Assembly: GCA_028097785.1 (NCBI GenBank)
Contig: JAOHFB010000011.1
Location: forward strand, 1-19,933
From: Candidatus Pelagibacter sp.
Lineage (GTDB): Bacteria > Pseudomonadota > Alphaproteobacteria > Pelagibacterales > Pelagibacteraceae
DNA length: 19,933 bases
Reading direction: 5' to 3'
Shown piece by piece: positions 7,518-15,220 of this stretch (positions are counted from its first letter, which is position 1; each line of letters starts with the position of its first letter). The translations under genes were made by a program, and so were the position numbers. The notes beneath the pieces are model-generated. The model did not search any database and was not told where the DNA came from. It saw only the letters and a program-made list of their open reading frames with translations.

Positions 7518-8462
7518 TTACTTAGTAAAAGCTTGCCAAACACTCTTGTTATCAGCTAACCATTTTTTAGCTGCATCTTCATGAGTCATTTTGTCAACGT
7601 CAACTAAAGCTGCCATTGCACCAATTTGACTTGTAGAGAATGACATTTTTTTGAACGCTGCTGCTGCTGCAGGATGAGTTTTTGGAAAATCAGCATTTAC
7701 TGCTTTTTTCAAATAACCATCTGGCGAACCACATTTTCCATCTCCACCGTCTTCTGGTCTACAACCAGCAGTATACGGAGGAAAGTCGATAAATGTAAAA
7801 CCAGCACCATCTGTAAAGTTTGGTGTCCAGTTAAAGATAATTGTTCCTCTTCCTTCTTTTTCAGCGGCTGATAATTCTGCCCAAAGTGCATCTGCACTTC
7901 CAGCAAATTTAACCATCCAAAGATCTCCTAAACCTAATGCATCAACCCTTTGAGGTATTAAATCTCCATGCCAAGTTTGAGGACCTTCAAGCATTCTTCC
8001 TTTTCCGCCTGAGTCAGGTGTTACGAAATTCTTCGCACAATCAGGATTTTTTAAAGCAGTCCAATCTGGTAGACCAGGACATAATCCTTTATCAGTAACC
8101 CAGTTAGGATAACCCATATCCTCTAGAGTTCTTGCTTCGTGATCACCCCAATCAAGTAAACCACCTTTATCTAATGCTGTAGTAAATGACTTACCAAAAG
8201 CAGATTCCCATACTTCATGAGAAATAGATACGTCACCAATTCTAATTGACTCGTATACAGCTTGAGAGTCAGCATTTACATAGCTAACATTGTTACCCAT
8301 ACTTTCAAAAATTCCACCAATAACATAAGCCATTACAATTTGGCTTGACCAGTTATGAGTTGGGATTACGATAGGTTTTTTGCTATCTGCTGCGTTAGAT
8401 ATTCCTGAAAAAATTACTACAGAAATTATCAGAGCAGATATTAATGATGTTATTTTTTTCAT
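7518..8462 (-). CDS. tmoX: Periplasmic TMAO/betaine-type substrate-binding protein
   Basis: This 314-residue protein captures the methylated amine in the periplasm and delivers it to the permease. A signal peptide covers about residues 1-24 (two lysines, hydrophobic core, SNAA cleavage region). The mature chain is an OpuAC-type bilobed binding protein, unusually rich in Trp and Tyr (HNWSSQ, HEVWESAF, PQTWHG, FNWTPN, KSVWQAF), as expected for an aromatic box that holds a trimethylammonium head group. Four cysteines in the mature chain could make two disulfides. Acid- and glycine-rich loops (TPDSGG, PEDGGDGK) are compatible with the metal site reported in a roseobacter TmoX, but this is inference. 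A GAGGGG ribosome binding site lies 6 bases from the ATG. Strictly, glycine betaine, choline or other osmolytes could also be ligands; the divergent tdm gene favours TMAO. Confidence 0.87.
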   Translation of the reverse strand: MKKITSLISALIISVVIFSGISNAADSKKPIVIPTHNWSSQIVMAYVIGGIFESMGNNVSYVNADSQAVYESIRIGDVSISHEVWESAFGKSFTTALDKGGLLDWGDHEARTLEDMGYPNWVTDKGLCPGLPDWTALKNPDCAKNFVTPDSGGKGRMLEGPQTWHGDLIPQRVDALGLGDLWMVKFAGSADALWAELSAAEKEGRGTIIFNWTPNFTDGAGFTFIDFPPYTAGCRPEDGGDGKCGSPDGYLKKAVNADFPKTHPAAAAAFKKMSFSTSQIGAMAALVDVDKMTHEDAAKKWLADNKSVWQAFTK

Positions 8463-8488
8463 TTTTTACCCCTCTATATTAATATTAA

Positions 8489-8524
8489 TAATCAAAGTAT
8501 GTTCTTAATTAAACTTCTAGTCAA
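8489..8524 (-). promoter_or_regulatory. tmoX promoter
   Basis: On the minus strand a TTGACT -35 (8519-8524) is followed at exactly 17 bases by a CATACT -10 (8496-8501), five and four matches to the sigma-70 consensus respectively. Transcription would start near 8489, leaving a leader of about 25 bases that contains the GAGGGG ribosome binding site. The -35 lies inside the left arm of a 26-bp dyad, so a bound regulator could block it. Confidence 0.65.
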
Positions 8525-8540
8525 CTCGTTTTGATTAGAA
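8515..8540. promoter_or_regulatory. 26-bp dyad, candidate operator between tmoX and tdm
   Basis: Arms TTCTAGTCAA (8515-8524) and TTGATTAGAA (8531-8540) are inverted copies matching at 9 of 10 positions, with a 6-base centre. Read outward, each arm starts with a -35-like hexamer: TTGACT toward tmoX and TTGATT toward tdm. A dimeric regulator bound here could control both genes. The winged-helix-like protein encoded behind tdm is a candidate ligand-responsive regulator; that pairing is inference. For tdm, TATATA at about 8556-8561 is a possible -10 (19-base spacer), which would give a nearly leaderless message. Confidence 0.5.
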
Positions 8541-8574
8541 TAAACTTATAAAAAATATATATAGTTTTGTTAAA

Positions 8575-10902
8575 ATGTTAAGAACTAGTAACGAAATCAG
8601 AAATCCAGGCTTAAGAGCTTTACCACCAGGAGTTGAAAGATATTTTGTTAAAGGCGGTGGTTTATCAGTAATAGAAGTTTTTCCAGAAGATAAGATTGAG
8701 ATTATAAATGATGAAGGCAAACAAATTTGTGAAATTATAGTTTTTAATAATCAAGGAAAGCCTGATCTGTCAATTTTAAATTTAAAAGAAATTGCAAATG
8801 CAGATTTTTCTAAAAGAACAATTGCAAAAGATGAAAAAATTTCAAATATTTTTAAAAAGAGAAATCTAGATCTTCAAAAAGCAAAATCATCAATTCTATT
8901 TGATGAAGATTGTTTGATGGGAGAAAAAATAATTTTATCATCAAAAGACAAATGCTTTGTTTTAATAGCAGCACCTGGTGATCCGTTAAATGTTCATGAA
9001 CAAAATCCTCCAACTGATTTAACTGTTTTTATTAATAGAGCCAAATTTTCAGAAACAGATGAACAGTTTGTTCTGCCTGACCCTTTGAATGATCCAATAG
9101 TTGAGCAACTTGTTAAAAGAAGAACTGCAGAAACGTATGAAGTGAAAGCAGGTGAATATATTCAAATTATTGATACAGGTGGAAGACAATGCTCTGATTT
9201 CTTAGCTTTTGATACTCATAAATTAAATGATGGTATTGAAAGTATAATTGATGATAAAGCGACCAGAACGTTCATGGGTAGTGCTTATCCAGGTCCAGGT
9301 TTGTTTTCAAAATTTTATGATGGTAATCACGAAGCTATGGTCGAGGTTGTTAGAGATACTGTTGGAAGACATGATACTTTTAATTTAGCATGTACTTCTA
9401 AATACTATGAGGACTTAGGTTATATGGGGCATATCAATTGTACCGATAACTTTAACAAAGGTTTAGAAAAATATGACGTTAACGCTAGAAAAAGTTGGTC
9501 TGCAATAAACCTTTTTTTTAATACTGCAATTGATGCAAACAATGTTGCAACATTTGATGAGCCATGGTCTAGACCAGGTGACTATGTTTTGTTTAGAGCT
9601 TTAAAAGATTTAACATGTATTTCATCAGCCTGTCCTTGTGATGTTGATGCTGCTAATGGCTGGAACCCAACAGATATATTTGTTAGAACTTATGGAAAAA
9701 CTAACAAATATTCAAAAGCTATTGCATTTAGAATGAAAACAGACTCTGAGCCAAAACTAACCCAGGAAACAGGTTTTCATAAAAAAACATCTGAGCTAAC
9801 AAGAAATTTTGTTGAATACAAAGGCTTTTGGTTAGCAAATAACTTTACTAATTCAGGAACAATAAAAGAATATAATGCCTGTCGAGAAAGTGCGATCGCA
9901 ACTGATCTTTCTCCATTAAGAAAATTTGAAATACTTGGCCCAGATGCAGAAAACTTAATGCAATACACTTTAACAAGAAATGTTAAGAAATTATCAGTAG
10001 GTCAAGTTGTTTATACTGCAATGTGTTATGAAAATGGATGCATGTTAGATGACGGAACTCTATTTAAATTTGGACAAGATAATTTTAGATGGATCGGTGG
10101 CGATGAATACAGTGGAGAGTGGTTAAAAGAACAAGCTAAAAAGAAAAATTATAAAGTTTGGATAAAATCTGCAACAGACCACATACATAATATTGCAGTA
10201 CAAGGTCCTAATAGTAGAAAAATTTTAGAAAAATTTGTTTGGACTGCTCCTATCCAACCATCAATAACTGAGCTTGAATGGTTCAGATTTAATATTGCTC
10301 GAATAGATCATGAAACAGGAACACCAATTGTAGTTTCGAGAACAGGTTACACTGGTGAACTTGGATATGAAATATGGTGCCATCCAAAAGATGCAAATGA
10401 AGTTTGGGATAAAGTTTGGGAAGCTGGAAAAGAATTTGATATCACGCCTTTAGGATTAGAGGCTTTAGATATGGTTCGTATAGAAGCTGGACTTATATTT
10501 TATGGATATGAGTTTGATGATCAAACAGATCCTTTTGAAGCAGGAATTGGATTTACTGTTCCACTTAAAACTAAAGAAGATGATTTTATTGGTAAAGAAG
10601 AATTAATAAAAAGAAAAGCAAGTCCACAAAAAAAATTAGTTGGTTTAGAGCTTATTGGTCATGAACCAGCAGTTAATGGAGATTGTGTTCATGTAGGACG
10701 AGCACAAATTGGCACAATAACAAGTGGAATGTTATCGCCAAAGCTTGGAAAAAATATTGCTCTTTGTAGAATTGATGTAAAATACTCTGAAATTGGAACT
10801 GAAGTTGAAGTTGGTAAATTAGATGGGCATCAAAAAAGAATTGGCGCTAAAATAGTTGCTTTTCCTTTTTACGATCCTACAAAATCAAGAGTAAGAGCAT
10901 AA
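8575..10902 (+). CDS. tdm: Trimethylamine N-oxide demethylase (DUF1989-GcvT fusion)
   Basis: This 775-residue cytoplasmic enzyme is predicted to convert TMAO to dimethylamine and formaldehyde without O2. The first half (about residues 1-385) is the DUF1989-type catalytic part; the second (about 400-775) is a GcvT-like tetrahydrofolate-binding domain that can capture formaldehyde (family segments FEILGPDAENL, VSRTGYTGELGYE and PLGLEALDMVRIEAG are visible). Metal-site residues described for Methylocella silvestris Tdm (Asp198, Cys279, Cys343, Cys345, from memory) have exact counterparts shifted by ten: Asp208 in GRQCSDF, Cys289 in HINC, Cys353 and Cys355 in ACPC. The ATG lacks a Shine-Dalgarno and may be read from a leaderless transcript. 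It is divergent from tmoX and followed after 6 bases by a small winged-helix-like gene. Confidence 0.92.
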   Translation: MLRTSNEIRNPGLRALPPGVERYFVKGGGLSVIEVFPEDKIEIINDEGKQICEIIVFNNQGKPDLSILNLKEIANADFSKRTIAKDEKISNIFKKRNLDLQKAKSSILFDEDCLMGEKIILSSKDKCFVLIAAPGDPLNVHEQNPPTDLTVFINRAKFSETDEQFVLPDPLNDPIVEQLVKRRTAETYEVKAGEYIQIIDTGGRQCSDFLAFDTHKLNDGIESIIDDKATRTFMGSAYPGPGLFSKFYDGNHEAMVEVVRDTVGRHDTFNLACTSKYYEDLGYMGHINCTDNFNKGLEKYDVNARKSWSAINLFFNTAIDANNVATFDEPWSRPGDYVLFRALKDLTCISSACPCDVDAANGWNPTDIFVRTYGKTNKYSKAIAFRMKTDSEPKLTQETGFHKKTSELTRNFVEYKGFWLANNFTNSGTIKEYNACRESAIATDLSPLRKFEILGPDAENLMQYTLTRNVKKLSVGQVVYTAMCYENGCMLDDGTLFKFGQDNFRWIGGDEYSGEWLKEQAKKKNYKVWIKSATDHIHNIAVQGPNSRKILEKFVWTAPIQPSITELEWFRFNIARIDHETGTPIVVSRTGYTGELGYEIWCHPKDANEVWDKVWEAGKEFDITPLGLEALDMVRIEAGLIFYGYEFDDQTDPFEAGIGFTVPLKTKEDDFIGKEELIKRKASPQKKLVGLELIGHEPAVNGDCVHVGRAQIGTITSGMLSPKLGKNIALCRIDVKYSEIGTEVEVGKLDGHQKRIGAKIVAFPFYDPTKSRVRA

Positions 10903-10908
10903 AAAAAT

Positions 10909-11265
10909 ATGCCACAAAATAAAATTAAAAAAACTTTATTAGAATTTTGGGAAGAACAAATGAAGCAATCTCATACATCTAGTAATTATTTTTTTAGAAA
11001 ATCACCTTCACATTATCACATGATGTTATTAGTCATGTCAGCTTATAAAGAAGGTAAAAAATTATCTGTTGAGGGTCTAAAAACTAAATTGTTTAAAACC
11101 TCTAGACCAAAATCTGCTTTGATAATTACAGAAGCTTGCGAGAAAGGATTCTTTCGTCTAGAAAAAACTTCAACTGATCAGCGAATAAAAAATATCATTC
11201 CAAGCGAGTCATTTATTGCTGAGTTTAATAATTACCTAAATACACTCAAAAACATCAGTTATTAG
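10909..11265 (+). CDS. Small winged-helix-like protein (118 aa), possible MarR-type regulator
   Basis: The frame opens 6 bases after the tdm stop codon, so the two are surely co-transcribed. The first 35 residues are polar with an aromatic-rich stretch (SSNYFFRKSPSHYHMMLL). Residues about 55-112 look like a winged helix: a helix with SVEGLKTKLF, a candidate recognition helix (SRPKSALIITEACEKGFF), then a wing containing DQRIKNIIPSESFIAEF, closely resembling the MarR pattern of 'leekGli ... D.R...l.lT..g'. It is shorter than a full MarR (about 140-150 aa). If it binds DNA, the dyad between tmoX and tdm is the likely target. Identification is from pattern only. There is no Shine-Dalgarno before the ATG. 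A run of eight T residues follows the stop, but no stem is visible. Confidence 0.8.
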   Translation: MPQNKIKKTLLEFWEEQMKQSHTSSNYFFRKSPSHYHMMLLVMSAYKEGKKLSVEGLKTKLFKTSRPKSALIITEACEKGFFRLEKTSTDQRIKNIIPSESFIAEFNNYLNTLKNISY

Positions 11266-11365
11266 GCTTTTTTTTAAATCGCTGGAAGTTTATATTTTTT
11301 ATATATAATTTTTAGTTCTATAAAAAATTATATTAATTACTATTACCAAAAAATAGTGTTTTGAT

Positions 11366-12694
11366 ATGTCAACATTACCTTCAAAAGCAAAAGTAGTTAT
11401 TATTGGTGGTGGTATTCATGGTTTGAGTACTGCTTGGAAACTTTCAGAAACATATAAAAATCCTGGTGATATTGTGGTTCTTGAAAAAAAAGATATTGCA
11501 GCTGGTGCAAGCGGGATTGCATGTGGAGTTGTTAGAAATAATTATTTTCAGCCAGCTATGAGAGAGTTAATGGCTCACTCTGTTTCAGTTTGGGAAAGTG
11601 ATCCAAAAGCATTTAAATATAATGCTGTAGGGTATTTACAAATTTCTCCAGAAGTAATGCATGAAGATGTTGCAACTATTTATGAGCAACAAAAAGCAAT
11701 TGGTTATGACTCAGAATTTATTGAAGGTGAAAAAGATTGTATGAATTATATGAAGGGTATGTTTGATGATTGGCAAGCTCAAGGTATTACTTCTGTGCTT
11801 CATGAAAAAAAAGGTGGTTACGCATTTAATAAAGACTCTATCAAAGCGCTTGAAAATAAATCTACTTCAAATGGTGTTCAAGTAATGAAGGGTGTTAAAG
11901 TTACAGGTTTTAAAAGAGGCAGTAATAGTAAAGCAGTTACTGGAGTTGAAACTGATAAAGGAACTATTGAGTGTGAACAAGTAGTAGTTGGTGCAGGTCC
12001 TTGGGCTAGAGATTTTTGGAACATGTTAGAACTTCCAAAAACAGCAAATATCAAAGGTAAAGATGGAAAAATGCACGAAACTGATATGTGGACTTACTGG
12101 ATGCTTCAAGAAGGAGTAATTGGTGTTGATGCAGATTTTCTAAAAATGAATAATGGACAACAGCCTCCTGTAATTCACGTTGACTCAACAGCTCCATTGT
12201 ATTCGGACAAAACAAAAAAATTAATCACAGATAAAATTTGGGGAATATATTACAAGCCTGACATTGAAGGACTTGGTGTTCAAGGTGGAACCTCTCCATA
12301 CATAGTTGATAAACATTTTGATAAAGTAAATGTTGATCCATACGGAGTTGAATCTCCTGAGTATCAAACTACAGAAGAATTTAATGATATGTGGTGTTCA
12401 GCTTTAGCTCATTGTCAAAAAAGATTTGAAGGAAAATCTGATCTATACAGAAAAGGACCATCAGGTGGACTTGGATGTATGACACCAGATTCGTTTCCAA
12501 TCTTTGATAGATTTTTAGAAAATGTTTACATGATTGCTGATGCTAATCACGGTTACAAAATGATTGGTGTGGGTGAACTTGTTGCAAAAGAAATTCTTGG
12601 TACTGAGAGTGATTTATTAAAACCGTTTAGATTCAACCGTTACGAGAAAGGTGAACTTCACCCTACATCGAACAGTCCGTTCCCTTGGAGTTAA
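11366..12694 (+). CDS. FAD-dependent amine oxidoreductase (DAO superfamily, sarcosine oxidase beta-like)
   Basis: This 442-residue protein has an N-terminal FAD-binding Rossmann motif (VVIIGGGIHGLSTAW, about residues 10-24), a GASGIACGVVRNN segment near 48-60 that corresponds to the flavin-proximal loop of SoxB/MSOX-type enzymes, a VVGAGPWA motif at about 207, and C-terminal TPDSFPIFD and NHGYKMIGVGE segments typical of DAO family members. Such enzymes oxidatively demethylate N-methyl amino acids or amines, releasing formaldehyde. It stands immediately before gmaS. N-methylglutamate dehydrogenase normally has four subunits (SoxB-, SoxD-, SoxA- and SoxG-like); only a SoxB-like chain is present here. 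It may act on N-methylglutamate, dimethylamine, sarcosine or dimethylglycine. No Shine-Dalgarno precedes the ATG. Confidence 0.85.
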   Translation: MSTLPSKAKVVIIGGGIHGLSTAWKLSETYKNPGDIVVLEKKDIAAGASGIACGVVRNNYFQPAMRELMAHSVSVWESDPKAFKYNAVGYLQISPEVMHEDVATIYEQQKAIGYDSEFIEGEKDCMNYMKGMFDDWQAQGITSVLHEKKGGYAFNKDSIKALENKSTSNGVQVMKGVKVTGFKRGSNSKAVTGVETDKGTIECEQVVVGAGPWARDFWNMLELPKTANIKGKDGKMHETDMWTYWMLQEGVIGVDADFLKMNNGQQPPVIHVDSTAPLYSDKTKKLITDKIWGIYYKPDIEGLGVQGGTSPYIVDKHFDKVNVDPYGVESPEYQTTEEFNDMWCSALAHCQKRFEGKSDLYRKGPSGGLGCMTPDSFPIFDRFLENVYMIADANHGYKMIGVGELVAKEILGTESDLLKPFRFNRYEKGELHPTSNSPFPWS

Positions 12695-12720
12695 ACTTCA
12701 AGCCTAGACACTAATAAAAA

Positions 12721-12748
12721 TTTCAGCTACCTTTGAATAAATTATAAT
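12721..12748 (+). promoter_or_regulatory. Candidate gmaS promoter
   Basis: A perfect TATAAT (12743-12748) lies upstream of gmaS, with a weak -35-like TTTCAG (12721-12726) 16 bases away. Transcription would start near 12755, at the ribosome binding site, giving a very short leader. The good -10 and the 75-base gap after the FAD oxidoreductase gene suggest gmaS-mgsABC has its own start, but the poor -35 makes this uncertain. Confidence 0.4.
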
Positions 12749-12769
12749 TCATTGAGGGGTGAAATAAAA

Positions 12770-14239
12770 ATGACCGATCTAGACAAACACGTAAATCAAC
12801 CAGGCAGAGCTAAATTAGTAAAGCAAGTTAGAGCAAAAATTAATGAGCTTGGTATTGAATATATATTTTTTCAATTCATATCGGTAACTGGAAGAGTTGT
12901 TGGAAAAGGAATTCCAACAGATCATTGGGAAAGAACATGTGAAAAAGGTTTTCAATTAGTTTATGGAGCAACAGCTAACTTATTTACAGATCGTCATGGT
13001 AATTACATAGGTTATGGTCCTGAAGCAAAAGAGCTTGTAGGTATCCCTGATCCAGAAACATTTTGTCAACTTCCTTGGGATAAGAAAGTTGCAAGAGTAT
13101 TTGTTACTTGTTTTAGAAATAGAGAAGAAAGAGATAACCCAGGTGCTCATTTAACTTCAGATTGTCGTGGTAATTTAAGAATTCATGCTCAAGAATTTAA
13201 GAAAAAACATGGTTATCAATTAAGAGTTGGAACTGAGCCAGAAATGATGTGGCTTACAAAAAATGAAGATGGTACTCCAACAGGAAAAGGATTTTCTAAA
13301 CCATATTGTTATCACATAGATCAATTTGAATCTTTAAGACCAGTGTTTATGCAAGTTATGAAATATGCAAGAGCTATGGGTCTTGATATGATTCAAGGAG
13401 ATCATGAAGATGCTCCAGGTCAATTAGAATTAAACTGGATGTATGATGATGTATTAAGAAACGCAGATAGACTTTCAACATACAGACAAATTTGTGCTCA
13501 AGTTGCAAGAGAATTTAATTTAATTGCTTGCTTTATGACAAAACCATTTATGGGTGTGTCTGCAAGCGGATGTCACACAAATATGTCTTTATGGACAGGT
13601 GGTAAAGATAAACTAAATAAATTAGGTCATAAATCTATTCCAGCAATGGATGAAGTTTTTACATATGTTGAAGGTGGAAAAAATACTTTCATGCCTGATA
13701 CGAAAGATGTTCAATTACCTGGTAAGGTTGGTCTAAAGGCAATCGGAGGTGTGATGAAACACCTTGGAGCATTAACTGCAATTGGATCTTCGACAGTAAA
13801 CTCTTACAGAAGATTATGGGATACAGGTTTTTGGGCTCCAGTTTACGCAGACTGGGGATATCAAAATAGAACTTGTGGATTAAGAGTATCAGCACCTGGA
13901 AGATTTGAATATCGTTCAGTAGATTCAATGCACAATCCTTATTTAATGGGTTCAGGATTATTAAAATGTTTTGATGACGGAATATCAAATAATATTGATC
14001 CAGGAAAACCAGAGTCTAGAAGTATGTACGAAGCTCAAGCAGCTGGTAAGGAAGTTAAAAAATTACCTTTAAGTCTTGGTGAAGCATTAGATCGTTTAGC
14101 TGAAGATAAAGTTATCAAATCAGCAATGCCAGATGAAATGTATAAAGTGTTTCATTGGTACAAAAACGATGAGTGGGAGAGATTTTTAGGTGCAACAACT
14201 CAGTGGGATCTGGATACTTATCTTGATTGTCTACCGTAG
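12770..14239 (+). CDS. gmaS: Gamma-glutamylmethylamide synthetase (glutamine synthetase family)
   Basis: This 489-residue cytoplasmic ligase is predicted to join methylamine to glutamate with ATP, giving gamma-glutamylmethylamide. It belongs to the glutamine synthetase superfamily: metal- and glutamate-binding GTEPEMMWL, the ATP/metal segment GDHEDAPGQLELNW, and the SASGCHTNMSLW histidine motif are all present, followed by NSYRRLWDTGFWAP and the arginine-containing FEYRSVDSMHNPY. It differs clearly from housekeeping GlnA. The start is the ATG at 12770, with GAGGGG about 10 bases upstream; an in-frame TTG further upstream overlaps that ribosome binding site and is rejected. It leads into the mgsABC cluster 36 bases downstream. 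A GlnT-type glutamine synthetase-like role is possible, since GlnT and GmaS share this gene order, but the tmm/tdm context favours methylamine. Confidence 0.88.
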   Translation: MTDLDKHVNQPGRAKLVKQVRAKINELGIEYIFFQFISVTGRVVGKGIPTDHWERTCEKGFQLVYGATANLFTDRHGNYIGYGPEAKELVGIPDPETFCQLPWDKKVARVFVTCFRNREERDNPGAHLTSDCRGNLRIHAQEFKKKHGYQLRVGTEPEMMWLTKNEDGTPTGKGFSKPYCYHIDQFESLRPVFMQVMKYARAMGLDMIQGDHEDAPGQLELNWMYDDVLRNADRLSTYRQICAQVAREFNLIACFMTKPFMGVSASGCHTNMSLWTGGKDKLNKLGHKSIPAMDEVFTYVEGGKNTFMPDTKDVQLPGKVGLKAIGGVMKHLGALTAIGSSTVNSYRRLWDTGFWAPVYADWGYQNRTCGLRVSAPGRFEYRSVDSMHNPYLMGSGLLKCFDDGISNNIDPGKPESRSMYEAQAAGKEVKKLPLSLGEALDRLAEDKVIKSAMPDEMYKVFHWYKNDEWERFLGATTQWDLDTYLDCLP

Positions 14240-14275
14240 GTCTTAAAAAAAATATACATAGAGAGGAATAAAAAA

Positions 14276-15220
14276 ATGTGTGGGATAGCTGGACTAATAC
14301 ATAGAGGCAAATCTTCAAATGTAGGAAGTGAACTACAAGGTATGCTTCAAGCATTAAAACATAGAGGTGAAGACTCAACAGGTTACGCTTTATACGGAGA
14401 TACAGATGGCAAAAATTTTATCATGCGTTTCAAAGTAGGAGAAAACGTTGGTGAGGGTAGCTCATCTATTATGGAAGATGTTTCTGTTTATGACGAAAGA
14501 AAAAAAATTGTAGATCAATATTTAGCAGAATTAGGTGCGAAGGTTATAAAAGAGGAAAGAATTTTACCCTATTCATTAAGATATGAAATTTCTTATGATA
14601 AAAAAGATCTATTAGATTTCTCTCAAAAAATTGAAAGTATCCCTGGTGTCGAAATTCTTTCAATGGGAAAATCACTAGAAGTAATTAAAGATCTTGGAAA
14701 TGCTAAAGCAGTATGTGATAGATATTCTTTGGATAAATTGGTTGGAACTCATGCAATAGGTCATGCAAGAATGGCAACGGAATCTGGTGTTGATATTAAA
14801 TCAGCTCACCCTTTCTGGGGTTATCCTTTTAGTGATGTGTCTGTAGTTCATAACGGACAACTTACTAATTATTGGAATAATAGAAGAATGCTTGAAAACA
14901 AGGGCATGAGATTTATGTCAGAATGTGATTCAGAGCTAATTGCAGTTTATATTGCGCAAAAAATGAGAGAAGGTGCTAGCCTTGAAGAAGGTATGAGAGA
15001 CTCTTTATCAGGTCTTGATGGTGTATTTACTTATTTTGTTGCAACAAAAGACTCTTTAGGGATGGCAAAAGATACCATGGCAGCAAAACCACTTGTACTT
15101 TATGAGTCAGATGATTTAGTTGCAATGGGTTCAGAAGAAATAGCGATCAGGTCAGTTCTTCCACAAGAAATTGATACATATGATCCGTTTGATGGGGAGG
15201 TAAAAGTATGGCAAATCTAA
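14276..15220 (+). CDS. mgsA: N-methylglutamate synthase amidotransferase subunit (class-II glutaminase, GlxB-like)
   Basis: This 314-residue protein begins MCGIAGL, giving Cys2 as the N-terminal nucleophile of class-II (Ntn) glutamine amidotransferases after Met removal. Further family motifs are GHARMATESG, SAHPFW, VVHNGQLTN and SECDSELIA. In the Mgs complex this subunit would cleave the amide of gamma-glutamylmethylamide and release methylamine internally. A stretch at about residues 75-145 with no amidotransferase motif is inserted before the GHARMATESG motif. A GAGG ribosome binding site precedes the ATG, and its last 13 bases overlap mgsB. A second amidotransferase start lies at the right edge of the window, so assignment of this copy to MgsA is by operon position. 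Confidence 0.85.
   Translation: MCGIAGLIHRGKSSNVGSELQGMLQALKHRGEDSTGYALYGDTDGKNFIMRFKVGENVGEGSSSIMEDVSVYDERKKIVDQYLAELGAKVIKEERILPYSLRYEISYDKKDLLDFSQKIESIPGVEILSMGKSLEVIKDLGNAKAVCDRYSLDKLVGTHAIGHARMATESGVDIKSAHPFWGYPFSDVSVVHNGQLTNYWNNRRMLENKGMRFMSECDSELIAVYIAQKMREGASLEEGMRDSLSGLDGVFTYFVATKDSLGMAKDTMAAKPLVLYESDDLVAMGSEEIAIRSVLPQEIDTYDPFDGEVKVWQI

Noticed and set aside
11266..11365. Terminator after the 118-aa gene
   Set aside because: There is an eight-T run but no credible stem before it.
12752..12769. Upstream TTG start for gmaS adding six residues (MRGEIK)
   Set aside because: The TTG codon overlaps the GAGGGG ribosome binding site that serves the ATG at 12770, so the ATG is the better start.
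12695..12769. Riboswitch (glycine, SAM or glutamine type) upstream of gmaS or other amine genes
   Set aside because: The gaps are too short (75 bases or less before gmaS, 100 before the FAD oxidoreductase) and show none of the conserved paired elements I would expect.
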